11,506 bases of DNA from an uncultured Clostridia bacterium. Lineage in GTDB: Bacteria; Bacillota; Clostridia; UMGS1883. Shown in pieces: positions 1 through 7,083 of this stretch (position 1 is its first letter; every line of letters starts with the position of its first letter). Position numbers and translations under genes: made by a program. The stretch lies in the NCBI GenBank assembly GCA_947629615.1, contig CANRER010000037.1, positions 1 to 11,506 on the forward strand, read 5' to 3'. The notes under the pieces were generated by a model. It was not told where the DNA came from, did not search any database, and was given only the letters and a program-made list of their open reading frames with translations.

Positions 1-650
1 TTCAGGAGACGGGCCTCACCTGCGCCGACGAGATGCTCTATCCCGAAAACCACCGCTATCTTTCAGACCTGCTCTCGTATGTCGCCGTAGGCGCGCGCAG
101 CGTTGAAAATCAGCAGCACCGCCTCACGGCCAGCGGCCTTGATATCCCCGTGGGCATGAAAAACCCCACAGGCGGCGATTTTTCGATTATGCTCAACGCT
201 ATTGTCGCGGCGCAGAGCCAACACACCTTCCTCTACCGTGGGTGGGAGTGCTTCAGCCACGGCAATCCGCTTTCCCACGCCATTCTTCGCGGCAGCAGCA
301 ACAAGCACGGCCAGTCCGTGCCGAACTATCACTATGAGGACCTCACAAGGCTTTACGAGATGTACGCCAAGAAGGGGCTTGAAAACATGGCCGTCGTTAT
401 CGACACTAATCACGCCAACTCCGATAAGCGCTATCTCGAACAGATACGCATAAGCAAGGAGGTCATGAACAGCCGAAATTATAACCCCGATATGAAGAAG
501 TTCATCAAGGGCCTTATGATAGAAAGCTACATCGTTGACGGCTGCCAGAAGGTGGAGGAGGGCGTTTACGGCAAATCCATCACCGACCCCTGCCTCGGCT
601 GGGAAAAAAGCGAACGCCTCGTGCTTGACATCGCTGATATGCTCAATTAA
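1..650 (+). CDS. 3-deoxy-7-phosphoheptulonate (DAHP) synthase, class I AroF/G/H type, 3' part
   Basis: The enzyme condenses phosphoenolpyruvate with erythrose 4-phosphate, the first committed step of the shikimate pathway to aromatic amino acids; it is cytoplasmic and metal-dependent. The frame is open from base 3, so the N-terminus lies outside the window; about 215 residues remain of a family length near 340-350. Family motifs visible in order are TGLTCADEMLYPEN, GARSVENQQHR, PVGMKNPT, ILRGS, VIDTNHANS, GLMIES and GKSITDPCLGWE. By comparison with E. coli AroG, the His of NHANS, the Glu of MIES and the Asp of ITDPC are metal ligands; the cysteine ligand would lie in the missing part. Feedback specificity (Phe, Tyr or Trp) cannot be read because the N-terminal effector region is absent, so no letter of aroF/G/H is assigned. 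A strong terminator follows the TAA directly. Confidence 0.95.
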   Translation, partial: QETGLTCADEMLYPENHRYLSDLLSYVAVGARSVENQQHRLTASGLDIPVGMKNPTGGDFSIMLNAIVAAQSQHTFLYRGWECFSHGNPLSHAILRGSSNKHGQSVPNYHYEDLTRLYEMYAKKGLENMAVVIDTNHANSDKRYLEQIRISKEVMNSRNYNPDMKKFIKGLMIESYIVDGCQKVEEGVYGKSITDPCLGWEKSERLVLDIADMLN

Positions 651-658
651 ATTTTAGT

Positions 659-686
659 GCGCACCCCGCTTTGGGGTGCGCTTTTT
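659..686 (+). terminator. Rho-independent terminator after DAHP synthase
   Basis: A perfect 9-bp stem GCGCACCCC / GGGGTGCGC with loop GCTTT is followed at once by five T residues. It lies nine bases after the stop codon and should end the aromatic biosynthesis transcript. Confidence 0.93.
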
Positions 687-738
687 CCGGGGCGTTTGCG
701 CCCGTGGCAAAAAATTCCCGCGAGGCAGCAAAAAAGTG

Positions 739-767
739 TTGCAATTCGGGATTTTTCATGCTATAAT
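739..767 (+). promoter_or_regulatory. Sigma-A type promoter for the wzz-like gene
   Basis: TTGCAA (739-744) and a perfect TATAAT (762-767) are separated by 17 bases. Transcription would start near 774, giving a leader of about 40 bases before the TTG start at 812. It lies between the terminator and the polysaccharide gene, as expected for an independent unit. Confidence 0.8.
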
Positions 768-811
768 ATTATCCGTGGCATAGCGCGAAAAAATGAACGG
801 AGGTAATTTTT

Positions 812-1507
812 TTGGGTGAAAATTATGAAATAGATATAATGAAGCTACTGCGCGCGCTGCGGAAATATTGGCCGTGGACGGTAGTTTCCGCCGTGGCCTG
901 CGCTCTGTTCGTGTTTGTTTGGACGTACTTTTTCTCTGCGCCGATGTACAGGGCCGAGGCCGTGGTTTACATCAGTAACAGGGTGGCCTACGATACGAGC
1001 CGTAACTCCGTAAACATCGTTGACGTGGACGCGTCCAAGCAGCTTGTGCCGGTTTACAGCTCGCTTATTCTCACCAACGCCGTTCTCGACAAGGTGGCCG
1101 AGGCCAGCGGGCTTCCGTATGAGGCGAAGCAGATTTCCCGCTTCATAACTACCGAGCAGATAGACGATACCGCCGTTTTGAGGATAGCCGTGGCGGCCCC
1201 CGTGGCGGAGGACGCCGCCGTTCTCGCGAATACCACGGCGATCACCGGCATAACGGAGATAACCAAAATCGCCCCCGGCAGCTCGGCCTATATCATCGAC
1301 GCGGCCGAGGCCCCCGCGGAGCCGTATTCTCCCTCGTTGCCGAAGCGCGTGGCGTTGGGCTTTTTGATTGGCGCGTTTATCGCGGCGGCGATAATAGTCG
1401 TTCGCGAAATGTTCGATACCAAGGTCAATTCCGAGGAGGAGCTTTCCGGCATTATCGGCGCTCCCGTGTTGGGTGTTATCGGCCAGCAGAGGCTCCCCGT
1501 ACAATAA
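812..1507 (+). CDS. Wzz/CpsC-type polysaccharide chain-length determinant (kinase-activator-like membrane protein)
   Basis: Members of this family sit in the cytoplasmic membrane, set the length of capsule or exopolysaccharide chains, and in Bacillota act as the membrane adaptor of a separate BY-type tyrosine kinase. The 231-residue protein has the standard layout: a short cytoplasmic N-terminus (IDIMKLLRALRKYW), TM1 at about 21-41, an extracytoplasmic domain of about 135 residues containing SAPMYRAEAVVYIS, a proline-rich stretch PYSPSLPKR just before TM2 (about 179-198), and a cytoplasmic tail with REMFDTKVNSEEEL. The start is TTG, chosen because GGAGG at 799-803 lies eight bases upstream and no in-frame ATG or GTG fits better. 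No kinase, phosphatase or glycosyltransferase follows, so its partner must be encoded elsewhere. Length is normal for the stand-alone Gram-positive form. Confidence 0.85.
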   Translation: MGENYEIDIMKLLRALRKYWPWTVVSAVACALFVFVWTYFFSAPMYRAEAVVYISNRVAYDTSRNSVNIVDVDASKQLVPVYSSLILTNAVLDKVAEASGLPYEAKQISRFITTEQIDDTAVLRIAVAAPVAEDAAVLANTTAITGITEITKIAPGSSAYIIDAAEAPAEPYSPSLPKRVALGFLIGAFIAAAIIVVREMFDTKVNSEEELSGIIGAPVLGVIGQQRLPVQ

Positions 1508-1519
1508 AATCACTGTAAG

Positions 1520-1550
1520 GGGGCTGCCGGACAGGCAGCCCCAAACTTTT
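1520..1550 (+). terminator. Hairpin, probable weak terminator after the wzz-like gene
   Basis: A perfect 9-bp stem GGGGCTGCC / GGCAGCCCC (1520-1528 and 1534-1542) with loop GGACA is followed by AAACTTTT. The U-tract is short and displaced, so termination may be partial. No clear promoter is visible between it and the alpha-galactosidase, so read-through could supply that gene. Confidence 0.6.
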
Positions 1551-1563
1551 GCGGAGGGATAAA

Positions 1564-3684
1564 ATGATAACAAAGCGCGAAAATATGTTCTTTCTTTCGG
1601 GGAAGGGCTTCAGCTACATAATCAGAATAAGCCCCGAGGGCTATATCCTGCACGACTACTTTGGCGCGCCCGTTTCGCCCTTGCCTTACGGCGAGGACAG
1701 CCGGGGCTGGTACTGCTTTCAAGCCGAAGGCTCGGACGGCGCGTGCGTTGACGAGCTTCGCACCGAGTACCCCTGCTACGGCCATACCGACCTCGGCAGC
1801 CCCGCCGTCATGGCCAGTAGACAGCCTGTTTTGAAGTATAAGTCACACGAGATTGTTCCCGGTAAGCCCGCCCTTAAGGGCCTGCCCTCGGCCTTGCCGG
1901 ACGGAGCGGAAACCCTTGTCATAACCGCCGCCGACGAGGTTATCGGGGTCGAGGTTCGTCTGTTTTACAGTGTTTACCAAGACCAAGGCGTACTGTGCCG
2001 CCACGCGGAGATAACCAATCTTGCCGACGCTCCGCTGACGCTCGACAGGGCCTATTCCGCCTCGCTGGCCTTCCCGGGGGCGGATTACGAGGAAATGCAT
2101 TTCGCCGGCTCGTGGGGCAGGGAAAGGCGGCCCGTTTCAAACTCGCTCGTTCAGGGAGTTTATCGGATAGGCAACGCTCGCGGCGGCAGCGGCCACCAAA
2201 TGAACCCGTTTGTTATCCTAAAGGAAAAGGGCGCGGGCGAGGAGCATGGCGGCTGCTTCGGTTTTATGCTCGTGTACAGCGGCGACCACATGACCGAAAT
2301 AGAGGTCGATCAGCGCGGACGCACCCGCGTTCATCAGGGAATTAACCCCTTTGGCTTTGAAAAAACGCTTGTAAAGGGCGAAACCTTTACAGCCCCGGAG
2401 TGTCTGCTTGCCTACGGCGACGGCCTCGGCGCGCTTTCGCGCTCGCTGCACGATTTTATCCGCGAACGGATTTGCCGAGGCCCGTGGAGCAGGCGCGAGA
2501 GGCCCATTCTCATAAACAACTGGGAAGCCACGTATATGGATTTCAACGAGGAAAAGCTGCTCTCCATCGCCTCCCTCGCGGCGGAGCTGGGGATTGAGCT
2601 TTTCGTCCTCGACGACGGCTGGTTCGGCAAGCGCGATAACGACCGTTCCTCCCTCGGCGACTGGGTTGTCAACAGGAGCAAAATTCCCTCGGGCATAAGC
2701 GGCTTGGCCGAAAAGGTGAACGCCCTCGGGCTGAAATTCGGCCTTTGGTTCGAGCCGGAGATGGTCAGCCCCGACAGCGACCTCTACCGCGCTCACCCGG
2801 ACTGGGCCGTCCGCGCGGAACGCGGCCCCGCTCTGGTGCGCTCTCAGCTTGTGCTCGACTTGACGCGCCCCGAGGTTCGCGAGTACGTCATAAACGCGGT
2901 AAACTCCGCGCTTGACAGTGCGAATATAGAATACGTAAAATGGGATATGAACCGCTACATAACCGATATGCCGCGAAAAGGCTTTAACTACGAGTACACC
3001 CTCGGCCTGTACGAGGTGATGGATGCGATAACCTCGTCGCACCCGAACGTGCTTTTTGAGGGCTGCAGCGGCGGCGGGGGCAGGTTCGACGCCGGTATTC
3101 TCTGCTATATGCCGCAGATATGGACGAGCGACGACACCGACCCTCTGGAGCGGCTTTACATACAGTACGGCACCTCCTTCGGCTACCCGCCCTCCACGAT
3201 GGGCAGCCATGTGACCGAAAGCCCCAATCAGCATACGGGCCGCAGGCCGTCGATGGAAACTCGCGGGGCGGTATCCATGAGCTGCAATTTCGGCTATGAG
3301 CTCGACATAACAAAGCTTGACGAGGCCGACCGCGAGGCGGTTAAGCGTCAAACGGCCCTGTGCCGCGAGCTGCGCGGCCTTGTGGCCTTCGGCGACTTTT
3401 ACCGCCTGCTCGACCCGTTCTCGGACGGCGTTGGCGGGTGGATGAGCGTTTCCAAGGATAAGAGCCGCGCCTTCGTGTTCGTTATGCGCGCCCTGTTCAG
3501 GCCGAACTCCGCCCCGATGCGCCTCCGCCTTAAGGGACTCGACCCGGCGGCGAGGTATAGCGTCGGCGGGGAAAGCTTCATGGGCGATATGCTGATGAAC
3601 CGAGGAATAGCCGTTTCTTTCCCCTTTGGCGACGGCGCCTCGGTAAGCATGATTTTGGAAAAAATTGAAGGAAGTGCCGAATAG
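1564..3684 (+). CDS. Alpha-galactosidase, glycoside hydrolase family 36
   Basis: It hydrolyses terminal alpha-1,6-galactosyl residues from melibiose, raffinose and stachyose. There is no signal peptide, so it should act in the cytoplasm on imported oligosaccharides. The 706 residues match the long bacterial GH36 form (roughly 700-740): an N-terminal beta-sandwich, a TIM barrel and a C-terminal beta domain. Motifs are WEATYMDF (from W320), LDDGWFGKR (D350-D351), FGLWFEPEMV (from F392), KWDMNR with the expected nucleophile D461, FEGCSGGGGRFD (around C501), and WTSDDTD with the acid/base aspartate within 523-526, followed by RLYIQYG. The start is ATG 1564, five bases after GGAGGG (1553-1558); the in-frame TTG at 1549 lies ahead of that site and is rejected. 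The exporter gene begins at the very next base after its stop. No sugar transporter or regulator gene is adjacent. Confidence 0.95.
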   Translation: MITKRENMFFLSGKGFSYIIRISPEGYILHDYFGAPVSPLPYGEDSRGWYCFQAEGSDGACVDELRTEYPCYGHTDLGSPAVMASRQPVLKYKSHEIVPGKPALKGLPSALPDGAETLVITAADEVIGVEVRLFYSVYQDQGVLCRHAEITNLADAPLTLDRAYSASLAFPGADYEEMHFAGSWGRERRPVSNSLVQGVYRIGNARGGSGHQMNPFVILKEKGAGEEHGGCFGFMLVYSGDHMTEIEVDQRGRTRVHQGINPFGFEKTLVKGETFTAPECLLAYGDGLGALSRSLHDFIRERICRGPWSRRERPILINNWEATYMDFNEEKLLSIASLAAELGIELFVLDDGWFGKRDNDRSSLGDWVVNRSKIPSGISGLAEKVNALGLKFGLWFEPEMVSPDSDLYRAHPDWAVRAERGPALVRSQLVLDLTRPEVREYVINAVNSALDSANIEYVKWDMNRYITDMPRKGFNYEYTLGLYEVMDAITSSHPNVLFEGCSGGGGRFDAGILCYMPQIWTSDDTDPLERLYIQYGTSFGYPPSTMGSHVTESPNQHTGRRPSMETRGAVSMSCNFGYELDITKLDEADREAVKRQTALCRELRGLVAFGDFYRLLDPFSDGVGGWMSVSKDKSRAFVFVMRALFRPNSAPMRLRLKGLDPAARYSVGGESFMGDMLMNRGIAVSFPFGDGASVSMILEKIEGSAE

Positions 3685-5034
3685 TTGAACAACAAGGATT
3701 TGACCGTGGGCAAGCCCGAAGCGGTGCTTTGGAGCTTTGCCCTGCCAATGCTGCTGAGCGTGGCCTTTCAGCAGCTTTACAGCATAGCCGACAGCGTTAT
3801 CGTCGGCAAATTTGTCGGAGGCGACGCCCTTGCCGCCGTCAGCGCGTCGTACCCGCTGACGATGATTTTCATCGCGGTATCGACGGGCTTCAGCGCCGGC
3901 GCGGGGGTGATAATCTCGCGCCTTTTCGGCGGCGGGGAGCTTGCCAAAATGAAAACGGCGGCCTCCACCTCGATAATCTTCACCCTTGCCGTGAGCGTTA
4001 TCCTCACCGCGTTGGGGCTGGCGTTTTCGTCCCCCGTTCTGCGCCTGCTCGACACCCATGCCGACATTTTCGCCGATTCGCTGCTCTACCTCAATATTTA
4101 CTGCTTGGGGTTGATTTTCCTTTTTGTATATAACATAGACAACGGCGTTTTTACCGCGATGGGCGACAGCAAAACGCCGCTGTGGCTGCTTATATTTTCG
4201 TCGCTCTTAAACATCGCGCTCGACCTTGTTCTCGTCACGGTGTTCGGCCTTGGCGTTGGCGGCGCGGCTTGGGCCACGCTGATTTCGCAAGGCGTAAGCG
4301 CGCTGGCGGCCTCGGCTCTGCTGCTTAAAAGGCTTGCGTCGATGGCGGGCGGCGAAGCCTACAGCCGTTTTTCACCGGCGGCCCTGCGCTCAATTCTCGT
4401 AATAGCCATACCGAGCATACTGCAAAACAGCTTTGTTTCGGTGGGAAATCTGTTCATACAGGCCCGCGTGAATTATTACGGCGTGAACGTTATCGCCGGG
4501 TACGGAGCGGCGATAAAGCTCAACACCTTCGCGATAACCTGCTTCACCACCATGAGCGGCGCGGTTTCGTCCTACACGGCGCAGAACATGGGGCGCGGCC
4601 TTGTTGATCGCGTGTCGGAGGGGCTGAAAGCGGGCGTTAAAATCATATTCATCACCGCCGCTCCCTTCGTTTTGGCGTATACCGTTTTTGGCAAGCCGCT
4701 CATGAGCCTTTTTGTCAAGGGTGCGGACTCGGCCATAATCGGCGTGGGCTGGACAATGCTGCTCATAATAACGCCGTTTTACTTCTTTGTGGGCGTAAAA
4801 ATAGTCTGCGACGGCATACTGCGCGGCAGCGGCGCGATTTACGCCTTCACCACGGCGACCTTCGTCGATCTTATCCTCCGCGTCGTGCTGTGCTATGTGT
4901 TCTCGGCCTTTTGGGGCGAGATCGGAATATGGATGGCGTGGCCCGTGGGTTGGATAATTTCGACCTTCATCTCCGTGGGCTTTTACCGCTCCGGCGGGTG
5001 GAAAAGGCTTGCGGAAACGGGGGAAGGAAAATGA
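3685..5034 (+). CDS. MATE family multidrug/Na+ (or H+) antiporter
   Basis: MATE proteins use an ion gradient to export cationic drugs or metabolites across the cytoplasmic membrane. The 449 residues are nearly all hydrophobic and fit the usual twelve helices in two six-helix halves. The family start LPMLLSVAFQQLYSIADSVI and the GDALAAVSASYP segment lie in helices 1-2, and the second half begins near AIPSILQNSFVSVGNLFIQ (241-259). The start is taken as TTG 3685, directly after the alpha-galactosidase TAG, with AAGGAAG (about 3668-3674) as a rather distant ribosome binding site; no better in-frame start precedes helix 1. The stop overlaps the next gene's start by four bases (ATGA), so the two are very likely translationally coupled. 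Substrate is unknown. The position behind alpha-galactosidase does not prove a role in sugar handling. Confidence 0.92.
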   Translation: MNNKDLTVGKPEAVLWSFALPMLLSVAFQQLYSIADSVIVGKFVGGDALAAVSASYPLTMIFIAVSTGFSAGAGVIISRLFGGGELAKMKTAASTSIIFTLAVSVILTALGLAFSSPVLRLLDTHADIFADSLLYLNIYCLGLIFLFVYNIDNGVFTAMGDSKTPLWLLIFSSLLNIALDLVLVTVFGLGVGGAAWATLISQGVSALAASALLLKRLASMAGGEAYSRFSPAALRSILVIAIPSILQNSFVSVGNLFIQARVNYYGVNVIAGYGAAIKLNTFAITCFTTMSGAVSSYTAQNMGRGLVDRVSEGLKAGVKIIFITAAPFVLAYTVFGKPLMSLFVKGADSAIIGVGWTMLLIITPFYFFVGVKIVCDGILRGSGAIYAFTTATFVDLILRVVLCYVFSAFWGEIGIWMAWPVGWIISTFISVGFYRSGGWKRLAETGEGK

Positions 5035-6086
5035 AAAAAGCGGGAATTTTATCCGCAGTTGCAATTGTTCTCGCGGCGCTGCTCGTCCTGATAACCAACG
5101 GCGGGCGGAGCGAGCCCGCCCAAATGGCCGACGGCCTTTCGCTCGAGGTACATTTTCTGGACGTTGGGCAGGCCGACTGCGCTCTTGTGCTGTGCGAGGG
5201 CGAGGCGCTGCTCGTTGACGGCGGCAACCGCGAGGACTCGTCGCTCTTGTATTCCTACCTGCGCGACCATTCGGTCACGTACCTTAACCATATTGTCGCA
5301 ACGCACCCGCACGAGGACCACATCGGCGGGCTTCAGGCGGCGATAGCAGCGGCGGGCGTAGGCGACGTGTATTCCCCGGTGAGCGAGTCCGACAATGGCT
5401 TTTTCGTCAGCCTAAAGCGCAGGCTTGACGACGGCGGGATTCCGCTCGTCGTCCCCTCCGTGGGCGACAGCTTCTCCGTGGGCGGGGCGAAGGCCACGTT
5501 CCTCGGCCCAACGCGCGTATCGGATGAAGAAAACAATAACTCTCTCGTGTTCAGGCTCGATTACGGCGACGTTTCGTTCCTGTTTACCGGCGACGCCGAA
5601 ACCGCCGAGGAAAACGACATTCTCGAAAGCGGCGCGAACCTCAAATGCACCGTGCTGAAGGTGGGCCACCACGGCAGCGCGGGTTCCTCGGGCTATGCCT
5701 TTCTTCGGGCGGCCGCCCCGGATTACGCCGTCATCTCAACCGAGGATAATTCCCGCTACGGCCACCCGCACGAGGCCGCGCTTTCGCGCCTCGGCGACGC
5801 GGGCGCGGCGATATACCGCACCGATAAGTGCGGCACAATCGTTTTTCGCTCAGACGGAGCCGTGCTGACGGTCGAAACTGAGAAGGGCGCGGTCGAGCAG
5901 AGCGAAGCCTCTGCCGAAAACGGCGGCGAAACGCCGATGTATATCGGCAACGTGTCGAGCGGAGTCTATCATCGGCCCGACTGCCGCTCGCTCCCGGCCG
6001 AGCATAACCGAATAAATTTCTATTCCCTCGAGGAGGCTCTGAACGCGGGCTACAGGCCCTGCGGCTTCTGCAAGCCGGGCGGCTGA
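5031..6086 (+). CDS. Membrane-anchored ComEC-type metallo-beta-lactamase-fold hydrolase with Ada-like zinc module
   Basis: The 351-residue protein starts at ATG 5031, overlapping the exporter stop; GGGGAAGGAAA upstream serves as binding site. Residues 5-22 form one hydrophobic segment (signal anchor or signal peptide), so the rest is probably outside the cytoplasm. Residues 37-285 form a metallo-beta-lactamase fold of the ComEC C-terminal type: VHFLDVGQADC, LLVDGG, THPHEDHIGG with the metal-binding HxHxDH at 92-97, FTGDAE (D188), KVGHHGS (212-214) and YGHPHE (244-247). ComEC-type domains are linked to nucleolytic processing of incoming DNA strands, but this protein has no ComEC channel helices. 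Residues 303-350 resemble the Ada N-terminal zinc module: YIGN, HRPDC (H314, C318), a SLEEALNAGYRPC segment and CGFC (C344, C347). The methyl-accepting first Cys of Ada is His here, so a DNA-repair role is unlikely. An extracellular nuclease or phosphodiesterase is the best guess; substrate unproven. Confidence 0.87.
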   Translation: MKKAGILSAVAIVLAALLVLITNGGRSEPAQMADGLSLEVHFLDVGQADCALVLCEGEALLVDGGNREDSSLLYSYLRDHSVTYLNHIVATHPHEDHIGGLQAAIAAAGVGDVYSPVSESDNGFFVSLKRRLDDGGIPLVVPSVGDSFSVGGAKATFLGPTRVSDEENNNSLVFRLDYGDVSFLFTGDAETAEENDILESGANLKCTVLKVGHHGSAGSSGYAFLRAAAPDYAVISTEDNSRYGHPHEAALSRLGDAGAAIYRTDKCGTIVFRSDGAVLTVETEKGAVEQSEASAENGGETPMYIGNVSSGVYHRPDCRSLPAEHNRINFYSLEEALNAGYRPCGFCKPGG

Positions 6087-6095
6087 AAAATATAA

Positions 6096-6124
6096 TTGAC
6101 AAATTAGCCGTAACGTGGTAAAAT
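6096..6124 (+). promoter_or_regulatory. Strong sigma-A promoter for the SH3-domain gene
   Basis: A perfect TTGACA (6096-6101), a 17-base spacer and TAAAAT (6119-6124), with TG placed one base before the -10 box as in extended -10 promoters. Start near 6131 leaves a leader of under 20 bases that is mostly the ribosome binding site. It begins ten bases after the stop of the preceding gene, so this unit is separately driven. It may also supply pyruvate kinase, because no clear promoter or terminator lies between. Confidence 0.88.
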
Positions 6125-6147
6125 TAGGTTAAAGAGGAGGGTCCGCT

Positions 6148-7035
6148 ATGAAAAAAGTTATCGCCTTAATCGCCGTGCTTCTCGTCGCGCTGACGGCGGC
6201 GGCAGTTGCGCTTGTGACCTGCGATTCAAAAAGCCAGAACGTGAAGCTGGCCGAAAAAGCGATGGATATGGGCAACTACGAACGCGCGAAAAGGCTCTAT
6301 ACCTTCGCCATCGAGCATGGCGAGGCGGGCGAGGAGGACGAGCGCGCGCTCGGCATACTGAACGCCTATCTTGACGCTTCGGCCTGCCTTAAATCCGAAA
6401 AGTTTTCCGAGGGACTTGAAATCCTTGACGACTGCGTTTACGACTACAGCTCGCTTGCCATACGCGAGGATATGGATAAGCTGTACAATCAGCTTTCCTC
6501 CGGCAAGTACGCCGACGAGCGCATCCGCGCTCTCAGCGGCGTGGTCAGCGCGGGGGATTACGAGCGGGCGCGAACAATGGCGCAGGAGATAAGCCAGCTT
6601 ACGCTGACGGACGCGCAGCAGGATGAGCTTTATTCCATCACAAGGCAGATTGCCGGGGCGGGGGAGGATATTCCCATTGAACGGCCCGACGCCGAGGATA
6701 AGGACGACGAGGATACGGACAAGGATACGGAAGAAAAGGATAATGACGACAAAGATAATGACGATAAGAATAATGACGGCGATAAAGACGGCGGCGACAT
6801 GGCCGACGAGCATAAGGACGTTCCCGTCGAGGCTGTCAGCGACGGTGACTCGCTTTTCGTGCTGACCGGCGTGAACCTTCGCCCCGAACCCACTACCGAC
6901 AGCGATGTCATCGACGTTGTGCCCGCCGGGGCCGAGGTGACGTATCTCGGCGAGATGGAGCACGGCTTTTACAAAATCGAATATAACGGCCGGGTGGGCT
7001 ATGTTTACAGCGACTACGTGAAGCAAAATAATTAG
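6148..7035 (+). CDS. Membrane-anchored or secreted protein: TPR-like helices, Asp-rich linker, C-terminal bacterial SH3 domain
   Basis: Function is not known. The 295 residues fall into four parts. Residues 1-24 are a signal peptide or anchor; Cys25 after LVT might be lipidated, but Thr before it is a poor lipobox. Residues 30-170 are helical, with a TPR-like stretch KAMDMGNYERAKRLYTFA (37-54) and a second GDYERARTMAQ segment (136-146). Residues 180-224 are almost entirely Asp, Lys, Glu and Asn, a disordered acidic linker. Residues 232-292 are an SH3b domain (SLFVLTGVNLRPEPTTDSDV and GRVGYVYSDYV), a fold that commonly binds cell wall. A surface or wall-facing sensor or scaffold is the natural reading. 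Start ATG 6148 has AGAGGAGG (6133-6140) seven bases upstream. It is transcribed from the promoter at 6096. Confidence 0.8.
   Translation: MKKVIALIAVLLVALTAAAVALVTCDSKSQNVKLAEKAMDMGNYERAKRLYTFAIEHGEAGEEDERALGILNAYLDASACLKSEKFSEGLEILDDCVYDYSSLAIREDMDKLYNQLSSGKYADERIRALSGVVSAGDYERARTMAQEISQLTLTDAQQDELYSITRQIAGAGEDIPIERPDAEDKDDEDTDKDTEEKDNDDKDNDDKNNDGDKDGGDMADEHKDVPVEAVSDGDSLFVLTGVNLRPEPTTDSDVIDVVPAGAEVTYLGEMEHGFYKIEYNGRVGYVYSDYVKQNN
6736..6780 (+). repeat. Three tandem 15-bp units coding for K-D-N-D-D
   Basis: Units begin at 6736, 6751 and 6766, each reading roughly AAR-GAT-AAT-GAC-GAY; the third is more diverged (AAT for GAT, GGC at the end). They encode part of the acidic linker of the SH3-domain protein. 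Such in-frame repeats can change length by slippage without breaking the frame. Confidence 0.75.
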
Positions 7036-7083
7036 CATAAAAAAATAATTAAAAGGAAAATATAAAGAGGAGTGGGAAATGAA

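Noticed and set aside
779..790. CATAGCGC(AAAGCGC)GAAA shared by the leaders at 779 and 9649 as a common regulatory element
   Set aside because: The shared core is only eight bases in DNA rich in GCGC and has no repeat structure in common; probably coincidence.
1549..1563. TTG 1549 as the alpha-galactosidase start
   Set aside because: It would place the ribosome binding site GGAGGG inside the coding region; ATG 1564 has ideal spacing.
2218..4059. A 613-codon open frame on the - strand across alpha-galactosidase and the exporter gene
   Set aside because: Its translation matches no family I recognise, is rich in His/Arg/Ala/Gly, and lies opposite two certain genes; it is a shadow of GC-rich codon use.
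6226..7038. A 270-codon open frame on the - strand opposite the SH3-domain gene
   Set aside because: The long Ile/Val run is simply the complement of the Asp-rich repeat, not a membrane segment.
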